Shown: positions 7,316-13,732 of the stretch, in pieces
Position numbering within the stretch: the stretch's first letter is position 1
Layout: every line of letters begins with the position of its first letter
Assembly (NCBI GenBank): GCA_027016475.1
Contig: JALUTL010000159.1
Location: forward strand, 1 to 13,797
DNA: 13,797 bases
DNA from: Candidatus Heimdallarchaeota archaeon
Lineage (GTDB): Archaea > Asgardarchaeota > Heimdallarchaeia > Heimdallarchaeales > Kariarchaeaceae
Reading direction: 5' to 3'
Translations under genes and position numbers: made by a program
The notes under the pieces: model-generated
Told to the model about the DNA's origin: nothing
Database searches by the model: none
The model's input: only the letters and a program-made list of their open reading frames with translations

Positions 7316-8039
7316 TTGGAGAGTACCGGTACTTGATACTATGCCTTGTCGTCTTTGGAAGGAAAACCTCACCTTTTGTTGCCTTCTCGACAATTTCTGC
7401 TTTCGTATATGCCCATGACACCACTGCAATTCTGTCCGCCCCTGCATGCTGAAACGCAACTTGCGGATTGTCTGCATACTGGATTGTTTCAAGATATTCA
7501 TTTCGTACAACAGAAAAAATTTCTTCCCTGTCCCCATCTATGCATACAAAACCATTGTCATTGCCAATTATTGCAGTAAAAGACCGTTGCCGCAACTCTC
7601 CCAATACATCTCTTATGGAACCAGTACCTTGCCTAATCACCTGATGGGATGGAAATTTGGAAATAAACCCTTCAAGGGTTTCCTCAATCAGCGGATACCA
7701 TGTATCCACCTGTATCAGGTCATCATCATTGTAATCCAATAGAATTACTGGTGCATATTTATAGTTCAACCTCAAAAGTGCATTGTAGCGATGATGTCCA
7801 TCCAGAACCACAAAGGTCTCTTCTGACACTACAATTGGATACTTCAAGATTCCATTGACCTTGAGATCCTCAACCAACCTGCTCAATTCTGCCTCGATTA
7901 TCTGCTCATGAGGTAAAAGAAGGTCTATTGGCACAATTGAAAGTGGAAACTCCTTTCTCTCCTTTGGCTTCGTCTCCGTTCTTATCTCTATCGGCCTGTC
8001 CGTCAACATATCCAATCCCTGACCCTCCAATAAAAACAA
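7257..8039 (-). CDS. serK: SerK-type free L-serine kinase (ParB/Srx fold)
   Basis: SerK of Thermococcus kodakarensis uses ADP to phosphorylate free serine to O-phosphoserine for cysteine synthesis. This 260-residue protein keeps its landmarks in order: LLPHEQ (41-46, whose Glu corresponds to the catalytic E30 of SerK), VVLDGHHRYNALLRL (77-91, the ParB-type nucleotide loop), a DTWYP segment, and TKAEIVEKATKGEVFLPKTTRH near the C terminus. The match extends well past the ParB core, so it is a kinase homologue and not a plasmid partition protein. ADP or ATP preference cannot be read from sequence. There are two starts: ATG 8039, and ATG 8009 (MLTDRPIEIR), which removes 10 residues and follows a GGAGGG stretch. 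The 3' end overlaps the convergent methyltransferase gene by 59 bases. It lies 93 bases after the monooxygenase on the same strand. Confidence 0.82.
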   Translation of the reverse strand: MFLLEGQGLDMLTDRPIEIRTETKPKERKEFPLSIVPIDLLLPHEQIIEAELSRLVEDLKVNGILKYPIVVSEETFVVLDGHHRYNALLRLNYKYAPVILLDYNDDDLIQVDTWYPLIEETLEGFISKFPSHQVIRQGTGSIRDVLGELRQRSFTAIIGNDNGFVCIDGDREEIFSVVRNEYLETIQYADNPQVAFQHAGADRIAVVSWAYTKAEIVEKATKGEVFLPKTTRHSIKYRYSPINLPLSELENPSEAYLLKD

Positions 8040-8132
8040 TATGGAAATATCCTGTTATTGAACTCAAATTCCAAAACAGTTCGGATAATCAAAAATTGCG
8101 TACAATTATCTTGCTGAAACTACCAAATGCTT

Positions 8133-9446
8133 TCACTGCGGCCTGACAAAGGCTTTTGGTGCATTTTTCGGAACCTCCTTGAACAGTCGCTTCTGAAATT
8201 CATGGTATTCAACCTCGGTTGAATGTCTCGGTGTATTGATGTATCTTTTCAATGTCTTTTGAACCTCCTTTTCAATCCGTTTTTCAATATCCTTCGGCCA
8301 TCGATAATTGCCCGCAATATAGTTTGCCATGATTTGCCCCTGCGTATCCGACAACGGCCAAATGCACCCCTGCGGCTGAACCAATCCAATAATGCCCAAA
8401 GTCGGAAATTTGGGATGAAACATCTTCAGATACAAATCTACATAGTTTTTCTCGCTGAAATCCAGCTCAGGATAATCAAAAAACGGAAAACTGATTTTAT
8501 AGCCTGTCCCATAAATTACTGTATCATACTCTTCTACCCGTCCATCAACAAAGACAACATTGTTGTCCTCAAATCGTTCAATATTGGGACGAGGTGCTAT
8601 GTCTCCATGCCTCAACCGATCCAATAGGGCTGAGTTCAAAATCGGATGCGTCTCTGTCAACTTGTGGTCTGGTTTGGGCAGTCCATATTTTTCATTCGAT
8701 CCCACAACAATTTTCCAAATCAACGTAAGTAGACGAACACGCAGCCAATCGGGAAGCCATCGGGCCTTGGCATTCAAAACATCAGGAGGCAATCCCAACA
8801 AAATTTTCGGAATCACATAATAGCCTCTCCTCCAGCTTAATCCAGTAAACTTCGCAAACCTGCAAACATCAACCGCAATGTCACATGCCGAATTTCCGCC
8901 ACCAACAACCAAAACCCGTTTGTCCTTGAAAGGAAGGTTTGTCCTGTAGAAGTGCGAATGCATGGTCTCTCCTGTAAATTCTCCCGGAAAATTGGGATAT
9001 CTGGGATTCCAATGGTGCCCGTTGGCAGCTATCAAATAATCAAATCTCTCTTGATTGCCGTTGTCCAATGTGACTGTCCAACTGGTGTCCTCATTCATCA
9101 CTGCCCTCTCAACAACTGTGTTGAACTGCACATAGGGTGTCACCTCAAAATGATCAGCATAGCTTTGAAAGTACCTTTTCAGTAACTCATGCCCCGGATA
9201 GTCGGGATAATCATCTGGCATTGGAAAATCATGGTATTGCGACAGCCTCTTTGAACTGATGATATGAGACGTGTCATATACACTTGAATGGCTTGGATTG
9301 GGTGAATAGATCCAATTGCCTCCAACCTCTGAATTTTTGTCATACACTACAAAATTGGTGATTCCCACTTGCAACAGGTGCTTTGCCGCAGTGATGCCCG
9401 ACGGACCTGCTCCAATGACACACACTCTCGGTTGACCATTTTCCAT
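8133..9446 (-). CDS. Flavin-containing monooxygenase (FMO family)
   Basis: This 437-residue flavoenzyme would oxidise a soft nucleophile (N or S) or insert oxygen using NADPH, FAD and O2. It has an FAD Rossmann motif GAGPSG (12-17), EVGGNW (40-45), the FPMPDDYPDYPGH block (74-86), the class fingerprint F-x-G-x-x-x-H-x-x-x-Y at 157-167 (FTGETMHSHFY), an NADPH motif VVGGGNSA (180-187), and YGTGY in the C-terminal part. All key elements are present and the length is normal for bacterial and eukaryotic class B FMOs. FMOs are sparse in archaea and need oxygen, so transfer from a bacterium and an aerobic or microaerobic host are reasonable inferences. Its substrate is unknown. A TTAAAT element about 26 bases before ATG 9446 suggests a leaderless start. 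Confidence 0.9.
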   Translation of the reverse strand: MENGQPRVCVIGAGPSGITAAKHLLQVGITNFVVYDKNSEVGGNWIYSPNPSHSSVYDTSHIISSKRLSQYHDFPMPDDYPDYPGHELLKRYFQSYADHFEVTPYVQFNTVVERAVMNEDTSWTVTLDNGNQERFDYLIAANGHHWNPRYPNFPGEFTGETMHSHFYRTNLPFKDKRVLVVGGGNSACDIAVDVCRFAKFTGLSWRRGYYVIPKILLGLPPDVLNAKARWLPDWLRVRLLTLIWKIVVGSNEKYGLPKPDHKLTETHPILNSALLDRLRHGDIAPRPNIERFEDNNVVFVDGRVEEYDTVIYGTGYKISFPFFDYPELDFSEKNYVDLYLKMFHPKFPTLGIIGLVQPQGCIWPLSDTQGQIMANYIAGNYRWPKDIEKRIEKEVQKTLKRYINTPRHSTEVEYHEFQKRLFKEVPKNAPKAFVRPQ

Positions 9447-9810
9447 AACTTTTCACAGCCTATGCCTGATTTAAGCTTTTGTAGTGGGATAAATGCAGAC
9501 TTACTTTTTCTTTTCAAAAACAGTCCATGACTGTAAACGCCAAGCTGAATATAACTGCGTTTTTCAAGATCGAAGAAACTAGTTTTCCTATGGAATATTG
9601 CATTAACCAAAAATGTTCTAGTCCCACAGGCTATCTGCTTACTGCTCAGAGGTCAACCTCTATGGCCTTTATCGTTAAAGCATTCCCAAACCAGCAACTT
9701 GCGGTAGCGTATTGTCATTGATTGGATGGTTTTCCTATAAGTATTACCATTCTCTAAATGAAATCTATGAAAAATATGCGTTCAACAGCACCTTTAATAA
9801 TCCTGTAAGT
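9447..9810. other. Intergenic region, promoter-bearing, no gene seen
   Basis: These 364 bases separate the leftward monooxygenase from the rightward MNT gene. The left end holds the FMO promoter (CTTAAAT on the minus strand near 9468-9475). CCTATAAG near 9732-9739 and TTTAATAA at 9793-9800 are candidate TATA elements for the MNT gene. Open frames here (for example 9527-9721) lack a ribosome site and family resemblance. I see no tRNA-like fold or repeat. Confidence 0.5.
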
Positions 9811-9815
9811 AGGTG
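9811..9815 (+). promoter_or_regulatory. Shine-Dalgarno AGGTG that sets the MNT start
   Basis: AGGTG stands seven bases before ATG 9823. It favours a 105-residue MNT protein beginning MNKIDYIKNP over a longer reading from upstream TTG codons, whose extra residues do not match the family. Confidence 0.55.
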
Positions 9816-9822
9816 TATTGTA

Positions 9823-10140
9823 ATGAACAAAATTGACTACATAAAAAATCCGCACAAGCTTATTCAAGCAATTCGAGAAAATGTTACAGATTTTAAAGAA
9901 GCAAAAATCTTTATAATTGGATCCCTTGCACGAAAGGATTTCCTGGCAAATTCCGATGTCGATATTCTTGTGGTTACAGATTCAAGACAGGAGGTCAACC
10001 AATTGAAAGAAATACTTGATGATATCCTCGTGAACAAGGGCATATATTATGACCTGATCCATATGACAAACCATGAGTTTTTCAAGAGGAAAGAAAGTTC
10101 GTTAATCCAAGAAGCTTTGACAAGAGGAATTCAACTGTGA
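9823..10140 (+). CDS. MNT-type minimal nucleotidyltransferase (antitoxin-like)
   Basis: The 105-residue protein is a minimal nucleotidyltransferase. GSLARKDFLANSDVDILVV (33-51) carries the G-S and D-x-D catalytic motifs (Asp45, Asp47), and Asp77 in IYYDLIHM fits the third carboxylate, so it looks active. In studied MNT-HEPN pairs the MNT protein neutralises the HEPN RNase by transferring AMP to it. The next gene is such a HEPN protein, starting on the base after this stop codon. The pair is therefore almost certainly one operon and a toxin-antitoxin candidate. The arrangement antitoxin first, toxin second is usual. Confidence 0.85.
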   Translation: MNKIDYIKNPHKLIQAIRENVTDFKEAKIFIIGSLARKDFLANSDVDILVVTDSRQEVNQLKEILDDILVNKGIYYDLIHMTNHEFFKRKESSLIQEALTRGIQL

Positions 10141-10536
10141 ATGACAAACGACTGGCAGTTTCCAAAGATCACCTCAGAAGGGCAAAAAAAAAGCTTGGAG
10201 GCCGCAAAAATTCTACTTGACAAGGAGCTGTTTGAGGATTCAATCAGCCGATCATATTATGCAATCTATCATTCAATTTTTGCTATGCTTTACTCAATTG
10301 GACTTTCAACCAAAACACACAAAGAACAAATGCATCTGTTCTACAATGAGTTTATTGTCACTAAAAAAGTACCGGAACATCTAAATCGTAAAATCAATCA
10401 GATTCTGAATGCAAGAAGTGATGCAGACTACGGCTCAATCCCCGTCCTTCAAAAGGAAGATGCGATTCATGCTTTGGAAACGGCAAACGAAGTGATGAAA
10501 ATTGCCAATGCTTGGGTCGGTGCAAATACTGGTTAA
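10141..10536 (+). CDS. HEPN domain protein (toxin-like RNase partner of MNT)
   Basis: This 131-residue helical protein starts at ATG 10141, directly after the MNT stop TGA. Residues 13-60 match the HEPN core: EGQKKSLEAAKILL, then SISRSYYAIYHSIFAML. R37 and H44 form the R-x6-H pair used for RNA cleavage by active HEPN proteins, so catalytic function appears intact. The C-terminal half (LNARSDADYGSIP...ALETANEVMKIA) is typical of the family associated with COG1895-like HEPN rather than the DUF86/HepT branch. It would act in the cytoplasm on RNA and be held inactive by the MNT protein. A GAGGA at 10124-10128, inside the MNT gene, could serve as ribosome site, with a 12-base spacing. Target RNA is unknown. 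Confidence 0.82.
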   Translation: MTNDWQFPKITSEGQKKSLEAAKILLDKELFEDSISRSYYAIYHSIFAMLYSIGLSTKTHKEQMHLFYNEFIVTKKVPEHLNRKINQILNARSDADYGSIPVLQKEDAIHALETANEVMKIANAWVGANTG

Positions 10537-10680
10537 TGAAATGTTGAACTACTAGCTTTTTCGACTTTAATCAGCAACACAATTTTTCATGGGATGGCGA
10601 CGAAATCGTCTTACCAAATCACTAGAAGCAGAATATGTTTCAGCGGCTGAATCAGTCCCCTAGAAAAAATGATTGGACGA

Positions 10681-10719
10681 TGTACATAGTTGCAACATTT
10701 TCATACATTGCAATGTACA
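10681..10719. repeat. Nested inverted repeats, possible operator
   Basis: TACATTGCAATGTA (10704-10717) is a perfect 14-bp palindrome. It sits inside a larger arrangement: TGTACAT (10681-10687) and ATGTACA (10713-10719) are inverted complements. A second TTGCAA (10690-10695) repeats the palindrome core (10708-10713). The cluster ends about 12 bases before the TATA element at 10731-10747, a usual position for an archaeal activator site. Confidence 0.55.
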
Positions 10720-10730
10720 AATTTGTTACG

Positions 10731-10747
10731 TTTTTATACATTTAAAT
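10731..10747 (+). promoter_or_regulatory. TATA region upstream of the ATPase pseudogene
   Basis: TTTTTATACATTTAAAT gives two overlapping TATA-like matches, the first centred about 25 bases before GTG 10760. This suggests that the ATPase gene had a leaderless start at that codon. The promoter still looks intact although the gene is not. Confidence 0.45.
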
Positions 10748-10759
10748 GGAATTCATAAT

Positions 10760-11967
10760 GTGTCATTAGACGATCATCTGTTCCTTCAAAACAGACATTG
10801 GGAAGAACTGTATTAGGTACCAAAATTACACAGGGGTCTATTTTCGACCCTTCTTGATACAACTAATCATCATTTTATTGTAACCTTGATCGGACCACGA
10901 AGGGTCGGAAAAACAACAATGCTAAAACAATTAATTAATCATCTAATTGGTGTAAATGGAGTTGATCAAAAAAATATCTTATATTTCAGTCTTGACCTCT
11001 TCAAAAGCGATCTGTTAAGTATATACAATGCTTTTATCAATTACTTTAATCATCCTTACAGAGGAAACTTCATACTTGTTTTTGATGAAATCCAATATTT
11101 GGAAAACTGGGCTGCACATGTAAAAACAATATATGACAAGTTGAATTGCAAAATATTCATTAGCGGTTCTTCTTCCACAGCTCTGAGACGAGGAAGAGAA
11201 AGCCTTGCTGGAAGAGAAATAGAACTCTTTCTGAACCCCCTCTCCTTTAATGAATATCTGAACCTCACAAATACACACCCCACCTCTGAACATGCAAAAT
11301 GGAATAACTACCTCAGGTACATGGATCATTAATTACCAAAAATACTAACCACAAATGCTTCACGTAGGGAATACATCACTCAACTTGTGGAGAAAGTAAT
11401 AAATGGAGATATCGCAAGACTCCATAACATCAGAGATACCACTCCAATTGAATCCATTTTCAGGCTGATTTGCAAATCTCCTGGAGAAATCATCATAGCC
11501 AATGACCTCGCACAAGAACTTAACCTCGATAGAAGAGCTGTGCAGCACTATCTCTACACTCTTGAAAAGGCACTCCTAATAAGAAAGGTCTATAACTATT
11601 CAACAAATCCCAGAACTGAAAAAAACACAAACGATACTACCCATTTTACACAACACTTCATGCCTATGTCGAACCATTCCCAATCGAATTAGGAAAAAAA
11701 GCAGAAACTGAAGTCGCTTTTCAACTCGCTGCTGAATATTTTTGGAATGAAAGACGAAATGAAATCGACTTTATTGTCGGAAAGGAACTCAATAAAGCAG
11801 TTGAAGTCAAAATGAGAAATACAATCAATAGGAAAACTGCAAAAACAATTCTAAACTCTAAATTTCAACACAAATTTATTGTCACCAAACTAAATGCAAA
11901 AATCGATCTCAGCAACCAACCAATCAACATCATTCCACTACATCACGTTTCCAAAATCAACCAATGA
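10760..11967 (+). pseudogene. Inactivated AAA+ ATPase of the DUF4143 family
   Basis: Read through its lesions this is a full-length archaeal-type ATPase of about 400 residues. It runs from an N-terminal DDHLFLQNRHWEELY (from GTG 10760), RGLFSTLLD, Walker A GPRRVGKT (10892-10915), Walker B ILVFDEIQYL, sensor FISGSSSTALRRGRESLAGREIEL, an LNPLSFNEYL segment, a winged-helix part (LAQELNLDRRAVQHYLYTLEK) and a C-terminal nuclease-like NEIDFIV...AVEVK. Three lesions break it: an in-frame TAG at 10814-10816, an in-frame TAA at 11330-11332, and a frameshift within the A7 run at 11619-11625. After the frameshift the protein continues in the -1 frame to TGA 11965-11967. Domains are otherwise intact, so the decay is recent. 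Members of this family are common in genome islands; their role is poorly known. None of the fragments is likely to be a working protein. Confidence 0.85.
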
Positions 11968-11990
11968 ACTTCAATATTTGGCAAATTCAT

Positions 11991-12782
11991 TCACAGTCCA
12001 ATCCTGAACCTCCTCCTGCCAAACAAAACAACAATCAGCACCAGCATCAACCCAAACACTGGAAATGATGCTGAAACCTCAACACTCCGAAATTCCCCGC
12101 CAACAACCTCAAACTCCTTCTCATGACCACTGAAATGATCCGAAACTGACTCAAACTCACCAACTATACCGCGATCCAAATACAAAAGAACCTTGACAAC
12201 CTCACCATCCATGACTTCACGTGACAAACTCACTGTAACATTGACGTTCTCACCATGCGAAACTGCCGAAATACCCAAATCCTCCCCGCCAGAACGAACA
12301 ATGACCCACCCAGGACCCTCACTCACAACATGCGCTATGATAACCCCATCCCCAACACTCCCCATACCCCCATAAATCCCAGATGAAAGAAAGTTCAATA
12401 CACGAAAACCGGGAGCTATCACGCGACCATTGTTGTACACAGGAAAATCATAATTGATCTCGTACTTCCCCAATATCGAACGATCCGTATGAAGCATCGG
12501 ATAAAGAACATCCGTCACCTTCGACCTGTCAACCTTCACAACAACCTGACGATTAACCCCAGCAGAAATCGACTCCACTCCTATAATGTCACCAGGCTCA
12601 CCATCCAAATCAGAATGGACAACTATCCAACCTGAAGAATTGTACCCAACCTCATCAACAACCAACGAACCATCAACCAAATATTGATCCGAAACAACTA
12701 CATAGGAACCAACATCCGAAGAACCAACAACCCCTGAAAAATTGATTAACACAAACAAAAACAATACAAAAGACCTCATCAC
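11991..12782 (-). CDS. Secreted, membrane-anchored protein with two DUF7282-like repeats
   Basis: The 263-residue product has a signal peptide (MMRSFVLFLFVLINFSGVVG), two related beta-sandwich repeats and a C-terminal anchor (FPVFGLMLVLIVVLFG followed by RRRFR). Repeat 1 (about 24-125) contains VVVSDQ, VDEVGY, GWIVVHSD, VVKVD and YPMLHTDRSILGKYE. Repeat 2 (about 142-215) has GWVIVRSG, VTVSL and VLLYLDRGIVGEFE in the same order, so the two arose by duplication. The repeat pattern matches DUF7282, found in surface proteins of haloarchaea and others; no enzymatic role is known to me. The composition is odd: rich in Val, Gly and Ser, very poor in Lys and Thr, with Arg preferred. This reflects strong G+T bias of the coding strand. 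It converges on the ATPase pseudogene with 23 bases between them. Confidence 0.7.
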   Translation of the reverse strand: MMRSFVLFLFVLINFSGVVGSSDVGSYVVVSDQYLVDGSLVVDEVGYNSSGWIVVHSDLDGEPGDIIGVESISAGVNRQVVVKVDRSKVTDVLYPMLHTDRSILGKYEINYDFPVYNNGRVIAPGFRVLNFLSSGIYGGMGSVGDGVIIAHVVSEGPGWVIVRSGGEDLGISAVSHGENVNVTVSLSREVMDGEVVKVLLYLDRGIVGEFESVSDHFSGHEKEFEVVGGEFRSVEVSASFPVFGLMLVLIVVLFGRRRFRIGL

Positions 12783-12866
12783 TCAAAAATAAACCACACA
12801 ATCTTAAACATTCCCAATAATAAAATTCCTCAAAACCATACACAAACAACTAAACTATTTCATCAT
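12773..12866. other. 94-base stretch without G on the top strand
   Basis: No G occurs on the + strand from 12773 to 12866, and the stretch is dominated by A and C. It covers the first codons and promoter of the DUF7282-like gene. A TTTAAGA element on the minus strand near 12803-12810 may be its TATA box. I see no repeat unit in it; it is the extreme of the wider strand bias at about 11.2-12.87 kb. Confidence 0.7.
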
Positions 12867-12951
12867 GTTTTATGTTCTGGATGTCGACAAGTATTGGTGT
12901 CCATTTGAAGGAATTTTTTCCTATGTCTACAATGTTTCCCGCGGGTGACAT
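12850..12951 (-). CDS. Possible 33-residue small protein
   Basis: A minus-strand frame from ATG 12951 to TAG 12850-12852 encodes a peptide with a natural-looking composition (MSPAGNIVDIGKNSFK...), ending NIKHDEIV. The frame stays open upstream for about 21 further codons (reading through FQIASTLAAPATF), so it could be a remnant of a longer protein. No ribosome site or family match supports it. A competing plus-strand frame at 12872-13021 (49 residues) covers the same DNA, so at most one is likely real. Confidence 0.2.
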   Translation of the reverse strand: MSPAGNIVDIGKNSFKWTPILVDIQNIKHDEIV

Positions 12952-12995
12952 GAAAGTTGCGGGAGCGGCGAGGGTAGAAGCGATTTGGAATTGGT

Positions 12996-13688
12996 CTATT
13001 TTTTGCTTCGTCTTTGTATGAACCCATCATATCGATACACTTCGACTTCTGGATTTTTGTAGAACACTTCGAAAATTATCATGACGAATATAAAGAGAGC
13101 TATGCCGATCACAGCATAGAGCCACCACGGGAATTCAGCCCTACTGCTTCCCAATAGGTCAGTTATGAGTGCAAAGGCAAGAAATGTGATTTCCCAATAA
13201 TCAAAATGGAACGTCCTGTGGCAACTGTAGTGTGTCTCTATCTCTGATCCGATACAAAGCTGATCTTTATTGATGTCAGCTGGAACAGTAATGTTGAAAC
13301 CAGGATACATGGCTTTTGTTGTGTTTTCAACAATCACAAAAGTTGCGACAATTGTTATGTTTCTGAGTATTGGCACATCATTTTGTTCAACATAAGAAAA
13401 ACTTGCAATTGGGTCTACGGTCTCATTGACCACATATTGAACAATCCTTCTGGATGCATTATGGATATCGAATGGATCAGCAATGACTGTTCCGTTTTCA
13501 TAGTAATTTGAATACTGGAAATAACCTGTTATGTTCTGCCCAGCCTTCAACCCATAATTTTCATTTGGCAACATCCTGATCTCTGTAACATGTAGGCTGT
13601 AATTAATTTGATATCTGGGTTGCTCAGCCGATGAAACAGGCATTGCAATCAACATGGCAAGTATCAACACAACAGTGGTTTTTTGCAT
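12996..13688 (-). CDS. Unidentified secreted/membrane protein with C-terminal membrane segments
   Basis: I do not recognise this 230-residue protein. It starts at ATG 13688 with a signal peptide (MQKTTVVLILAMLIAMPVSSAEQ). Longer readings add a charged leader that would spoil the signal. An extracellular domain (about 24-150) follows, rich in N-x-S/T sites (NYS, NIT, NGT, NAS, NET, NTT), suggesting N-glycosylation, with a pair of Cys (CIGSE...SC) about ten residues apart. Then come a hydrophobic stretch (ITFLAFALITDLLG) and a clear membrane helix (WWLYAVIGIALFIFVMIIF), and a short basic cytoplasmic tail ending RRSKK. The layout fits a cell-surface protein. TATATATATA at 13708-13718 is 25 bases upstream, so the gene is probably leaderless. 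Confidence 0.65.
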   Translation of the reverse strand: MQKTTVVLILAMLIAMPVSSAEQPRYQINYSLHVTEIRMLPNENYGLKAGQNITGYFQYSNYYENGTVIADPFDIHNASRRIVQYVVNETVDPIASFSYVEQNDVPILRNITIVATFVIVENTTKAMYPGFNITVPADINKDQLCIGSEIETHYSCHRTFHFDYWEITFLAFALITDLLGSSRAEFPWWLYAVIGIALFIFVMIIFEVFYKNPEVEVYRYDGFIQRRSKK

Positions 13689-13707
13689 ACATTGCGTTTT
13701 TTTCCGA

Positions 13708-13718
13708 TATATATATAT
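13708..13718. promoter_or_regulatory. Symmetrical TATA element between divergent genes
   Basis: ATATATATATA is its own reverse complement apart from the end base. It lies 25 bases from ATG 13688 on the minus strand and about 20 bases from ATG 13733 on the plus strand. It is the only TATA-like sequence in the 44-base gap, so both genes probably depend on it. Confidence 0.5.
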
Positions 13719-13732
13719 GGCGAGCAACAATC

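Noticed and set aside
7257..8039. ParB plasmid-partition protein suggesting a plasmid or replication origin
   Set aside because: PHEQ near the N terminus and KTTRH near the C terminus match SerK; there is no ParA and no parS-like repeat nearby.
9527..9721. 64-codon plus-strand frame between the monooxygenase and MNT genes
   Set aside because: No ribosome site, no conserved motif and no hydrophobic or repeat pattern; length is expected by chance.
10599..10610. GACGA-AA-TCGTC hairpin downstream of HEPN as a terminator
   Set aside because: The loop would be only two bases and no T-run follows; archaeal terminators do not require it.
10589..10663. 24-codon plus-strand frame (MGWRRNRLTK...) between HEPN and the ATPase
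   Set aside because: Composition looks natural, but there is no ribosome site, no family resemblance, and an in-frame stop 18 bases upstream; it may be a remnant.
10814..10816. In-frame TAG of the ATPase read as pyrrolysine or another recoded amber codon
   Set aside because: TAG is the normal stop of the neighbouring eS25 and EB_dh-like genes, and the same gene also carries a TAA and a frameshift, so simple decay explains it better.
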